Positions 1 to 7,941 of a stretch of 64,000 nt of DNA are shown one piece after another; position 1 is the first letter of the stretch, and every line of letters starts with the position of its first letter. This DNA is from Actinomycetota bacterium (lineage in GTDB: Bacteria > Actinomycetota > Acidimicrobiia > Actinomarinales > Actinomarinaceae): the NCBI GenBank assembly GCA_027729925.1, contig JAQCEB010000003.1, forward strand, positions 1 to 64,000, read 5' to 3'. A program made the translations under genes and the position numbers. The notes below the pieces were generated by a model, which was given only the letters and a program-made list of their open reading frames with translations, was not told the DNA's origin and ran no database searches.

Positions 1-273
1 GAGAATGAAAATGTTAATGGAGCAGTTAATTTAGTTTCACCAGTGCCTTTAATGCAAAAAGAGTTCTCAAAAAAAGTAGCAAAAGTATATAAGAAATTTT
101 CTATTTTACCAACTCCAAAATTTGCTTTGAATCTTTTAATGGGTTCCGAGTTAGCTAATGGGCTTATATTTTGTAGTTTACGAATTATTCCTGAAAAACT
201 TCTTAAATTAGGTTTTAAATTTCAATATCCTAAATTGGAAGAGTACATAAAGGTTATCAAAGATGGCAAGTAA
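1..273 (+). CDS. TIGR01777-family NAD-dependent epimerase (C-terminal part)
   Basis: The reading frame is open from the first base, so the gene begins upstream of the window and only about 90 C-terminal residues are present. They match the small C-terminal (DUF1731-like) domain of TIGR01777 / SDR39U1 sugar-nucleotide epimerase-like proteins: an opening NLVSP, then QKEFSKKVAK, a run beginning ALNLLMGSELANG, and LGFKFQYPKLEE near the end. The Rossmann NAD-binding half is missing from the window. The physiological substrate of this family is unknown. The stop overlaps the start of the next gene, so the two are probably co-transcribed. A GTG inside the frame at 43 should not be taken as the start. 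Confidence 0.75.
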   Translation, partial: ENENVNGAVNLVSPVPLMQKEFSKKVAKVYKKFSILPTPKFALNLLMGSELANGLIFCSLRIIPEKLLKLGFKFQYPKLEEYIKVIKDGK

Positions 274-613
274 TTACGAAGAAAGAATGGCAGAAAAGTA
301 TAAATTTCTTAAAAAAGAATCTGAAGAAGTAAAATCTAAAGACCCGATTGACCAAAATTTAATTAATAATGAGTCTTCAAGTAATCCAAATAAAGAAATT
401 GTATCTGATGGAAATTTAATAGTTCCATTAGATGCATGGAATACAGTTTTAAATCAACTTGGAAATTTACATGAAGCTAACCAATTAATGGCTGAAGCTA
501 GAGAGAGAGCAGCTAAAGCTGAAGCTGAATCAGAATTCTTAAGAGAAAAACTTAAAACTGCTAGACAGCAATTAGAAGAAGCTAATAAAAAGAAAAGATT
601 TTTCTTTTTTTAA
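263..613 (+). CDS. small coiled-coil protein of unknown function
   Basis: A 116-residue hydrophilic protein with no signal peptide or membrane segment. The first 45 residues are charged and probably disordered. From about residue 50 a conserved-looking stretch (IVPLDAWNTVLNQLGNLHEA) leads into a strong Ala/Glu/Lys heptad coiled coil (AEARERAAKAEAESEFLREKL) and ends in a basic, Phe-rich tail. Similar coiled-coil segments occur in actinobacterial proteins, some after DNA-binding domains, but no such domain is present here and I do not assign a function. Its ATG overlaps the end of the epimerase gene by 11 bases. It converges, with no gap, on a transporter gene on the other strand. Confidence 0.6.
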   Translation: MASNYEERMAEKYKFLKKESEEVKSKDPIDQNLINNESSSNPNKEIVSDGNLIVPLDAWNTVLNQLGNLHEANQLMAEARERAAKAEAESEFLREKLKTARQQLEEANKKKRFFFF

Positions 614-1828
614 CTAGTTATTAACTTCATCAGAAACTCCAGAAATAATATAAAAGGAAATTACTAGTAATACTATTAATGATCCCATAGCTACATTTCT
701 ACCTAAATTTAAAGTATTTACAATTGCTCCCCACAATAGAGGTCCTAGTATTGTAGCAAATCTGCCAATTGTAGAATATAAACCATAAAACTCACCAAGA
801 TGTTTTTCAGGTGAAAGTCTGGTCATAAATACTCTATCTACTGCAAAAATACCACCTATGTTAAATCCTCCCAAAATTCCTGTTACATAAATCAGCCATG
901 TTTGATTAAAAGTTGTAGCAATGATTGCAAAACTCAGTGAAAGTATCCAACAGAAAATACTAATCAATATTAATTTTCTCGGACCATATTTATCAGTAGC
1001 TTTTCCAAAAATATAACCTCCAAAAATAGAAACAACTATTGCTAAAGCTAAAATATTTTGACTGTCAGATGTAGAAAAACCAGCCTCTTCTACTAAATAA
1101 ACAGCTAAAAGTCCACTTATTAATGTGTTAATTGCATCAGCATAAAAAAATCTTCCAATTAAAAATCTAGTTAACCCTTTGTACTCTAAAGAGTGTTTCC
1201 AAGATTTAAAGACAATTGATAATGCACTTAGAACATTAACTTTTGAATTATTAAGATTTTCTCTTTTTTCTTCTATGAAAATAAATGCTGGTAATGAAAA
1301 TATTAGAAAAAGAATTGCTACTGATCGAAAAATTTCCACATAGCTATACCCAATATTTTGTAATATTGTGGCAACTCCGAACCCTATCAAAGATCCCATG
1401 TAGCCAAAGGCAACACCCAGACCCGAAATTTTTCCTCTATTTTCTTTGGTGCTTACTGAAATTAAAAGTGCATCATACACTACTGATCCCAGATTAAAAC
1501 CTATTAGTGAAAGTATAAAAAGCAGTACCGTAGTAGGAACTGAAAAAGTACCGAGTAAAAAAGTTGAAATAATACACAAAATAGTCATTAATAAGAGAAG
1601 TTTTTTCTTGCCACTTGAACTATCTGATTTTTTTCCCAACCAAGGTCCAAGAATTGCTATTATTACCATCGCTGTTGATGTTGCGAAACCAAGTTGTTGA
1701 TCAGTCCAACCTTTTTCTGTAACAAGCCAAACAGAAAAATATAAACCAGGAATTACAAAAGCATATACAGTATTAGCTAAATCAAAAAGTAACCAAGAAT
1801 ACAAACTTCTTGGCTTAACTTTATCCAC
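614..1828 (-). CDS. MFS transporter, UMF1 (Atg22-like) family
   Basis: A 404-residue integral membrane protein with about twelve hydrophobic segments. The N-terminus (SLYSWLLFDLANTVYAFVI) and the loop GPWLGKKSDSSSGKKK are typical of the UMF1 branch of the major facilitator superfamily, whose yeast member Atg22 exports amino acids from the vacuole. The bacterial substrates are mostly unknown. It starts with GTG, and the start overlaps the aminotransferase stop by 8 bases, so the two are translationally coupled. A link to amino-acid transport would suit the neighbouring aminotransferase but is only inference. A second UMF1 paralogue lies close by, on the far side of folD. Confidence 0.8.
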   Translation of the reverse strand: MDKVKPRSLYSWLLFDLANTVYAFVIPGLYFSVWLVTEKGWTDQQLGFATSTAMVIIAILGPWLGKKSDSSSGKKKLLLLMTILCIISTFLLGTFSVPTTVLLFILSLIGFNLGSVVYDALLISVSTKENRGKISGLGVAFGYMGSLIGFGVATILQNIGYSYVEIFRSVAILFLIFSLPAFIFIEEKRENLNNSKVNVLSALSIVFKSWKHSLEYKGLTRFLIGRFFYADAINTLISGLLAVYLVEEAGFSTSDSQNILALAIVVSIFGGYIFGKATDKYGPRKLILISIFCWILSLSFAIIATTFNQTWLIYVTGILGGFNIGGIFAVDRVFMTRLSPEKHLGEFYGLYSTIGRFATILGPLLWGAIVNTLNLGRNVAMGSLIVLLVISFYIISGVSDEVNN

Positions 1829-3014
1829 TTATGTCCTTGATTGCTTTTTCTAGTCTGTTTAAACCTTCTGATAAATCTTCATCGTTTAAAGCATAAGATA
1901 ATCTCATGTAACCTGGAGCGCCAAAAACTTCACCTGGAACAAAAGCAATAAAATATTTTTCTAATAACCAATTACAAAAATCATCCGAGGAATTTACAGC
2001 AGGTATCAAGCCTGTGCAATAATGACTAACATCTACAAATAGATAAAAAGCTCCTGTAGCTTTTATACATGATAAGTAATTTATTGCATTAATTTTCTCT
2101 AGTGCAAAGCGTCTTCGTCTATCGAATGCTATTTTCATTTTTTGTGTTATTTCTAATCCATTTGTAAGTGCAGCCTCTGCTGCAAGTTGACTTATATTAG
2201 AAACGTTTGAAGTGGCTTGTGATTGTATTTTTTTTGCAAGATTGATTACTTTGTTATTTGCAATAAGCCAACCAACCCTCCATCCAGTCATAGCATAAGC
2301 TTTTGATACACCATTTACTATTACAGTATTATTTAAATCTTTATCAATGATTGCAGGGGAAGGAGTTGTTTCTCCTTCATATATTAAATGTTCATAAAGC
2401 TCATCAGATAATATCCACATATTATTTTTGAACACCCAATCATATATTTCCTCAGCTTCATTTTTAGCATATACAACTCCTGTAGGATTTGAAGGTGAAC
2501 ACCAAATAAGCACTTTAGATTTGTCTGTTTTAATTTTTTCTAAATCATTTATAGATATTTTAAAATCGTTTTCTTTTGAAGTCTCAATAAATCTTGGTTT
2601 GCCACCAGCAAGTAAAGTGGCTTCAGGATATGTTGTCCAATATGGAGAGGGAATTATTACTTCATCTCCTCTGTCTAGAAGTGACATGAGAGCAGTCAGT
2701 ATCGCCTGTTTACCACCATTTGTTACAACAATATTTGAAGGTTCAACAGCATATTTTGAGTGAGACATTACGCTATTTGAGATTGCTTTTCTTAAACTTT
2801 CAAGGCCTGCCACAGGAGAGTATTTGTGATTTTTAGGATCTTTAGCCGCATTAATCGCTGCCTTTACAACGTATTCAGGAGATGCAAAATCTGGCTCACC
2901 TGCACCAAAACCAATAACAGGCTTTCCTTTTTCTCTTAGTTCACGAGCCTTGTTAGAAATTAACATAGTTCCAGATGGTTTAATAATTTGATCTAATTTA
3001 GAAATTTCTGTCAT
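1821..3014 (-). CDS. aspC: aspartate aminotransferase-type class I aminotransferase (PLP)
   Basis: A fold-type I PLP enzyme that transfers the amino group between aspartate (or a related amino acid) and 2-oxoglutarate in the cytoplasm. Visible family motifs are IGFGAGEPDF near the N-terminus, NGGKQAI, SPYWTTYPE, CSPSNPTG, the ILSDELYE segment with the PLP-ring Asp/Tyr, the Schiff-base lysine in VNGVSKAYAMTGWRVGW, and the C-terminal YMRLSYA with the carboxylate-binding Arg. These fit the I-gamma aspartate aminotransferase group, though substrate specificity cannot be read directly. The ATG chosen gives an N-terminus that aligns with the family (KPSGT about 11 residues in). An in-frame ATG five codons upstream (3029) is also possible. 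It is divergent from folD and coupled to a UMF1 transporter. Confidence 0.85.
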   Translation of the reverse strand: MTEISKLDQIIKPSGTMLISNKARELREKGKPVIGFGAGEPDFASPEYVVKAAINAAKDPKNHKYSPVAGLESLRKAISNSVMSHSKYAVEPSNIVVTNGGKQAILTALMSLLDRGDEVIIPSPYWTTYPEATLLAGGKPRFIETSKENDFKISINDLEKIKTDKSKVLIWCSPSNPTGVVYAKNEAEEIYDWVFKNNMWILSDELYEHLIYEGETTPSPAIIDKDLNNTVIVNGVSKAYAMTGWRVGWLIANNKVINLAKKIQSQATSNVSNISQLAAEAALTNGLEITQKMKIAFDRRRRFALEKINAINYLSCIKATGAFYLFVDVSHYCTGLIPAVNSSDDFCNWLLEKYFIAFVPGEVFGAPGYMRLSYALNDEDLSEGLNRLEKAIKDISG

Positions 3015-3029
3015 AACATTCAGAGTCAT

Positions 3030-3051
3030 TTTAGTAAAGATATTTACTAAA
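3030..3051. promoter_or_regulatory. perfect inverted repeat, possible operator
   Basis: TTTAGTAAA, a 4-base spacer and TTTACTAAA form a perfect 9-bp inverted repeat in the short gap between the divergent aminotransferase and folD genes. It touches the upstream in-frame ATG of the aminotransferase. No T-run follows it, so it looks more like a repressor site than a terminator. The regulator is unknown, and A/T-rich DNA makes chance repeats more likely. Confidence 0.45.
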
Positions 3052-3080
3052 TATGTTTCATAATTATTAAACTATTTAAA

Positions 3081-3914
3081 ATGGAGCAAATTCTTTTTGG
3101 TAAACCTGTAGCTGAAAAGCTTGATCAAATTAGTTCTAAAATTTTTAGAAAATATGAAGCTGAAAACCAACTACCAAAATTGACAGCAATTACTGTAGGC
3201 ACAAATCCAGCTTCATTATTATATGTTTCTCGAAAACAAGAAAAAGCTATGGAATTAGGTGTTGAGTTCAATTGGATAAAGCTAGATGAATCTACAACGC
3301 AAAATGAATTAAATGAAATAATCCAAAATGAATCAAAAAATATAAATGGCTTAATTGTTCAATTGCCATTACCGTCACACTTAAATGCTGAAGATGCTAT
3401 TGACTGTATTGACTATACCGTTGATGTTGATGGCTTAACACAAAAGAATTTGGGGTCTTTATTTACAGATAATTATGAAATAATTCCAGCTACTTCATTA
3501 GCTGTTTTGGAACTTTTAGATTTTTATGAAATAAAAACTCAAGATAAGAATATTGTCATTGCTGGTAGGTCTAGGTTAGTTTCAGCTCCGTTAGCAAAAA
3601 TATTTTCATCTAAAAAATATAATGCAAACGTTACAGTAATACATAGTAAAACGAGTAATCAAAAGCAATTTATACAAAATTCAGATATATTTATTTCCGC
3701 AGTAGGTTCTGCAAAATTATTTAACAAATCATTTTTTAAACCAGGATCAACAGTAATTGATATTGGAATATCATCAATTGAAGGTAAAACATATGGTGAT
3801 ATTGATTCTCAAGACTTAGCAGGATTTATCTCTAATAGGGCCCCTTATCCAGGTGGAGTTGGTCCAATTACTGTTTCAGCTTTGTTTTATAATCTTGCGA
3901 AGTTACTTAGCTAG
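3081..3914 (+). CDS. folD: bifunctional methylenetetrahydrofolate dehydrogenase / cyclohydrolase
   Basis: FolD oxidises 5,10-methylene-THF with NADP and hydrolyses the product to 10-formyl-THF, supplying one-carbon units for purines and formyl-Met. The 277-residue length is normal. Catalytic motif Y48-VSR-K52 is present, as are the VQLPLPSH segment, DVDGLTQKN with the conserved Asp, and the C-terminal PGGVGPIT signature. Two usual motifs are altered. The common PCTPxG is PATSLA here, and the nucleotide-binding GRSxxVGxP reads GRSRLVSAP. The catalytic residues are kept, so activity is likely, but cofactor handling may differ. It is the only + strand gene between two minus-strand genes and overlaps the next (convergent) gene by 8 bases. 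Confidence 0.88.
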   Translation: MEQILFGKPVAEKLDQISSKIFRKYEAENQLPKLTAITVGTNPASLLYVSRKQEKAMELGVEFNWIKLDESTTQNELNEIIQNESKNINGLIVQLPLPSHLNAEDAIDCIDYTVDVDGLTQKNLGSLFTDNYEIIPATSLAVLELLDFYEIKTQDKNIVIAGRSRLVSAPLAKIFSSKKYNANVTVIHSKTSNQKQFIQNSDIFISAVGSAKLFNKSFFKPGSTVIDIGISSIEGKTYGDIDSQDLAGFISNRAPYPGGVGPITVSALFYNLAKLLS

Positions 3915-5214
3915 AAGCCCATTCCTCTTCACTAATTTTTTTATCCATATCAACTTTTCTTAGTAATAGATAGCCTATTACAAAAAATGAAGTAATAACT
4001 GGAAGGGAAAGTCTTGCATTTCCTGTAGTAACGCTTACATAACTATAAATTAACGGACCCCAAATTGCTGAAAATCGAGATATAACAGAAAAGAATCCCA
4101 TAAACTCTCCTTCAGCACCTTTTGGCAACATTGAAGCATAAACACTTCTACTAACTGCTTGCAAACCGCCCATTCCCATAGCAGTAAACACCCCTAAACC
4201 AATTACAGGTAAAAACTGCTGTGCAGGTATAAAGTACGCAGCATTACCAACTAGAAAAATAATAAACATTGTGTAATAAAGTGTATTTTTTTGGCCGATT
4301 TTTTTGGCCATATATCCTGCTAGTTTTGCTCCAAAATAAGCAACAAATTGAACAATTACAAAAACAATTATTATTTGAGTTTGATCTAATAATAAAACTT
4401 CAGTGAAAAATGCTGCTGACATATTTATTACTGTTTGGAGACCATCCCAGTAAAAAATATAAGCAATTAAGAAGTAAAGTAAGAATGGAAATTTTCTAAT
4501 CTTTTTTAAAGTGCTTAAGTTTCTAGAATAGGCACTTACGATTGAATTGCCATTTGAAGATTCAGATTTTGCTTCAGTAATTTTCATTTTTGAAAAACTA
4601 TAAATTGAAAATATTAACCACCAAAAACCTGCAAAGGAGATAGCTATTCTAGAAGCTAAAGCTTCATCAATACCTAATAACCCAGGACCTAAAAGTATGA
4701 TTACTAAAGATAGGATTAGTTGCAAACCACCACCTAAATATCCAAGTGCGTAGCCTCTAGCTGAAACAGCATCAATTGTATCTTCAGTAGTGATATCTTT
4801 TAAAACACTATCATAAAAAACATTCGATCCTGTAGCTCCAAATTGAGCTAAAAAATAAATTGCTAAAGTTAAAATAACATCTCCAGATGTTGCAAAATAA
4901 AAAGAAGATGCAAAAATAGCACCTCCATAAGCAAATATTTTAAAGAATTTCATTCTATTTCCAGACAGATCTCCAATAGCACCTATTGTTGGCATAATTA
5001 AAAAGAAAATAAATAGTGCTGAACCAATCGCAAATCCCCAAACTTCAGCTCCAGTATATAAATTTCCTCTAAAGAGAAAACCTTCTTTTGGTACAACCAC
5101 ACTAACAAAATAGACAGGTAGAACTGCACCTAATGTAGTCGTTTCGTATGCAGATTTAGCCCAGTCATACATCGACCAACCAAATATTGTTTTTTTATCG
5201 TTTTTGTTGTTCAT
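3907..5214 (-). CDS. MFS transporter, UMF1 (Atg22-like) family, second copy
   Basis: A 435-residue membrane protein with about twelve hydrophobic helices and the UMF1 N-terminal motif (IFGWSMYDWAKSAYETT), followed by a GAIGDLSGNRMKF loop. It is clearly related to the transporter upstream of folD but diverged, so the pair are old paralogues rather than a recent duplication. The substrate is unknown. It is transcribed alone and away from ychF. An inverted repeat sits in the shared upstream region. Confidence 0.8.
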   Translation of the reverse strand: MNNKNDKKTIFGWSMYDWAKSAYETTTLGAVLPVYFVSVVVPKEGFLFRGNLYTGAEVWGFAIGSALFIFFLIMPTIGAIGDLSGNRMKFFKIFAYGGAIFASSFYFATSGDVILTLAIYFLAQFGATGSNVFYDSVLKDITTEDTIDAVSARGYALGYLGGGLQLILSLVIILLGPGLLGIDEALASRIAISFAGFWWLIFSIYSFSKMKITEAKSESSNGNSIVSAYSRNLSTLKKIRKFPFLLYFLIAYIFYWDGLQTVINMSAAFFTEVLLLDQTQIIIVFVIVQFVAYFGAKLAGYMAKKIGQKNTLYYTMFIIFLVGNAAYFIPAQQFLPVIGLGVFTAMGMGGLQAVSRSVYASMLPKGAEGEFMGFFSVISRFSAIWGPLIYSYVSVTTGNARLSLPVITSFFVIGYLLLRKVDMDKKISEEEWASS

Positions 5215-5262
5215 ATCTTTCCTTCTCTAAAAATTGTAATCAATTATTTATTGAGATGAGTC

Positions 5263-5291
5263 AATGATTTCAAATAATATCTGAAATCATT
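5263..5291. promoter_or_regulatory. inverted repeat between divergent genes
   Basis: AATGATTTC and GAAATCATT form a perfect 9-bp inverted repeat around an 11-base A/T spacer, in the 125-137-base gap between the UMF1 transporter and ychF. There is no T-tract beside it. An operator for the divergent pair is one explanation and an RNA hairpin in a leader is another. No known consensus was recognised. Confidence 0.4.
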
Positions 5292-5351
5292 AACTGTTGT
5301 AAAAATAGAGAGTTTAATTTAATAATTTACTTACAATTTATGAGTAAAGTT

Positions 5352-6443
5352 ATGGGATTTAAATGTGGCATTGTAGGTCTTCCAAATGTTGGTAAATCAA
5401 CATTATTCAATGCACTAACAAACGCAGGAATTGATTCTGCAAATTATCCTTTTTGTACAATTGAGCCAAATGTTGGCATTGTTCCAGTAAAAGATCATAG
5501 GTTGTATGAAATTTCAAATATTGTTAATCCAAAAAAAATAGTCTCAACATCCATGGAGTTTGTTGATATTGCTGGTTTAGTAGAGGGTGCCTCTAAGGGA
5601 GAAGGTTTGGGGAATCAATTTCTATCAAACATAAGAGAGACTGAAGCAATTGTTCATGTAGTAAGAGCATTTGACAATGAAGATGTAGTACATGTAGCTG
5701 GAAAGATTTCACCACTAGATGATATAGAGATTATTAATACTGAGTTAATACTCGCTGATTTAGCGGTTGTAGAAAAAATTTACGAAAGAGCCTTAAAAAG
5801 CACTAAGTCAGGTCAAAAAGATGGGTTACCTTTAATAGAATTACTAGAAAAAATTCTTCCTGTTCTCGAAGAGGGTAAAAGTATTAGAACTTTAACATTT
5901 AATTCAGCAGAGTCTAAATTATTGAAAGGATTTCAACTTCTTACCTTTAAGCCTGTATTATATGTAGCAAACGTAAGTGAAAATGGCTTTTCAGAGAATC
6001 CGTATTTAGATTCAATTGTTGAATTTGCAGAAAATGAAAATTCCCAACATATTTCTATTTGTGCTGAATTAGAAGCTCAATTATCAGATTTAAACGAAGA
6101 AGAAAAAACAGAATTTTTAAATGATATTGGTCAGAATGAATCTGGCTTAGATAAGTTGATAAAAGCAGGGTATCAATTATTAGGTTTGGAAACCTTTTTC
6201 ACTGCGGGCGTTCAAGAAGTACGTGCTTGGACAGTTTCAAAGGGAAGTACAGCACCTCAAGCAGCAGGAAAAATACATACCGATTTTGAAAAAGGTTTTA
6301 TTAGAGCAGAAACGATTTCATTTCAAGATTTTATAAATTTTAATGGTGAAAAAGGGGCTAAAGAGGCTGGGAAGCTTAGATCTGAAGGAAAAGAATATAT
6401 TGTCAAAGATGGTGACATAATTCATTTTTTATTTAATAATTAA
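5352..6443 (+). CDS. ychF: ribosome-binding ATPase YchF/Ola1
   Basis: An Obg-related P-loop protein that prefers ATP and binds ribosomes. It is implicated in translation and stress responses. The N-terminus MGFKCGIVGLPNVGKST is the canonical start with the Walker A motif, and this gives the standard length of 363 residues. For that reason I prefer this ATG to the in-frame ATG four codons upstream at 5340. DIAGLVEGASKGEGLGN is the switch/G3 region. The G4 position reads VANVSE rather than NKxD, as expected for YchF. A coiled-coil insertion follows, and the protein ends in a TGS domain (VRAWTVSKGSTAPQAAG to KDGDIIHFLFN). Confidence 0.93.
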   Translation: MGFKCGIVGLPNVGKSTLFNALTNAGIDSANYPFCTIEPNVGIVPVKDHRLYEISNIVNPKKIVSTSMEFVDIAGLVEGASKGEGLGNQFLSNIRETEAIVHVVRAFDNEDVVHVAGKISPLDDIEIINTELILADLAVVEKIYERALKSTKSGQKDGLPLIELLEKILPVLEEGKSIRTLTFNSAESKLLKGFQLLTFKPVLYVANVSENGFSENPYLDSIVEFAENENSQHISICAELEAQLSDLNEEEKTEFLNDIGQNESGLDKLIKAGYQLLGLETFFTAGVQEVRAWTVSKGSTAPQAAGKIHTDFEKGFIRAETISFQDFINFNGEKGAKEAGKLRSEGKEYIVKDGDIIHFLFNN

Positions 6444-6540
6444 CTAATTATTAAATAAGTATTAATTTTATTAAGTTTTCTATTGCAAAAAATCCAAAGA
6501 TATTCTTTACCTAAACGAAATATATACCATAATTAATCAC

Positions 6541-7941
6541 GTGAAAGTAATAATTATTGGCGCTCAGGGTGAAGCTAAAGAGTTAATTAATCGAATTAGC
6601 TCTGGATGGAGTGTTGCTGTAATTGATTTAGATCAGGAAAAATTAAGAAATTTTACTACTAATCGACAAATAGAAAAAATTCAAGGTGATGGCACATCAA
6701 CCTTAGTTCTAAAAAAAGCTGGAATTGAAGATGCCAGTGCACTTATAACTCTTACAAGTAGTGATGAGGTTAACTTAGAGGTTTTAAATTTAGCAAAGCA
6801 AAAAAATATTCTAAGACTTTCATCTGTAGTTAACGAACGAAAAAATATAGAAAAATTTAAAGAGTTAGATGTAGAAATTGTAGATTCGGATGTTCTAGTA
6901 GCTAGAAGATTTGAACATATCTTAGAACCAAGAAGGGTTGTTTCGCAAGCGTTTGCTGGAGGAAGAGCTGAAGCTATAGAAATAGAAATTACCTCTGATA
7001 GTCCAGTGAGAGGTAAAAGTTTAAAAGAGATTGGGTCTGATTTTTACATTGTTGGAGCAATTTTTAGAAAAGGAAAAGTAATTATTCCACATGGTGACAC
7101 AATAATTGAAACTGAAGATTTAGTTACCGTAGTATTACAGTCTGGTGCGTTTTCTAGTGTAATAAATTTATTTTCAGGTTCTGAATCAAGATTTCCATTA
7201 GAGTTTGGAAAAGATATATTGGTTATTCTCGAAAGTGAAGAAAGTTTAAAAAATTTATCCGAAGCTGAATATTTTATAAGAAATACTAAAGCAGCATCTC
7301 TAAAAGTTTTATCAAATTCTAATTTATTTAGTAATAAACTTGAGCCAACTGAAGATACTATTCGAGCAATTTTAAAAGACCAAGATTTTGAAAACATATC
7401 TTCTAATAAAGTTAGTTTAAAAGATATTGAAAGCATTTTGAAATCTGAATCAATTGGTACATTGGTTTATCCTTCAAACGTAAATTTATCAAAATCAAAA
7501 TTTAAAAATATTGTTCAGTTATCTAATAAATATAAAATACCTGTTTTGTTCTCAAAATCTACTTATCCATATAAAACTATTGGTATCTTGGTTAACAATG
7601 ATTTTGAGTCTAATAGTCCAAACACAATCTCGTTTGATTTATCAAACTCGATGTCATGCTCAGTTTTAGCAGTTAATGTTTCAAAACCTAAATTTTTACA
7701 AAATGAAGATCAATCAATATTAAAAAGTACATTAGAAAAATTACAAAATTTAGCACTTGCTCAAAATACAAATTTTTTGATTGAGCAGACAGAAGGAAAT
7801 GAAGCAAAAGTTTTTTCTGAATTATCTACTAAATTTGAATTGTCTGTACTAGGGATAAGTACTAATAACTGGCAGGAAAGAAAAATATTAGATTACGTAA
7901 CCAAATCATCTAATTCCTCAGTACTTTATATACCAAAGTAA
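6541..7941 (+). CDS. RCK (TrkA-N/TrkA-C) regulator with USP-like C-terminal region
   Basis: A 466-residue cytoplasmic protein. Residues about 1-125 form an RCK/TrkA-N Rossmann domain (VIIIGAQGEAKELINRI, an acidic residue after strand 2, IQGDGTS) that would bind NAD(H) or a nucleotide. Residues about 145-205 resemble a TrkA-C domain (SPVRGKSLKEIG, ETEDLVTVVLQSG). The remaining 250 residues contain two universal-stress-protein-like stretches (for example TIGILVNNDFES). It starts with GTG. The antiporter gene begins directly at its stop codon, so this is very likely the gating subunit of that antiporter. The USP-like assignment is tentative. Confidence 0.75.
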   Translation: MKVIIIGAQGEAKELINRISSGWSVAVIDLDQEKLRNFTTNRQIEKIQGDGTSTLVLKKAGIEDASALITLTSSDEVNLEVLNLAKQKNILRLSSVVNERKNIEKFKELDVEIVDSDVLVARRFEHILEPRRVVSQAFAGGRAEAIEIEITSDSPVRGKSLKEIGSDFYIVGAIFRKGKVIIPHGDTIIETEDLVTVVLQSGAFSSVINLFSGSESRFPLEFGKDILVILESEESLKNLSEAEYFIRNTKAASLKVLSNSNLFSNKLEPTEDTIRAILKDQDFENISSNKVSLKDIESILKSESIGTLVYPSNVNLSKSKFKNIVQLSNKYKIPVLFSKSTYPYKTIGILVNNDFESNSPNTISFDLSNSMSCSVLAVNVSKPKFLQNEDQSILKSTLEKLQNLALAQNTNFLIEQTEGNEAKVFSELSTKFELSVLGISTNNWQERKILDYVTKSSNSSVLYIPK

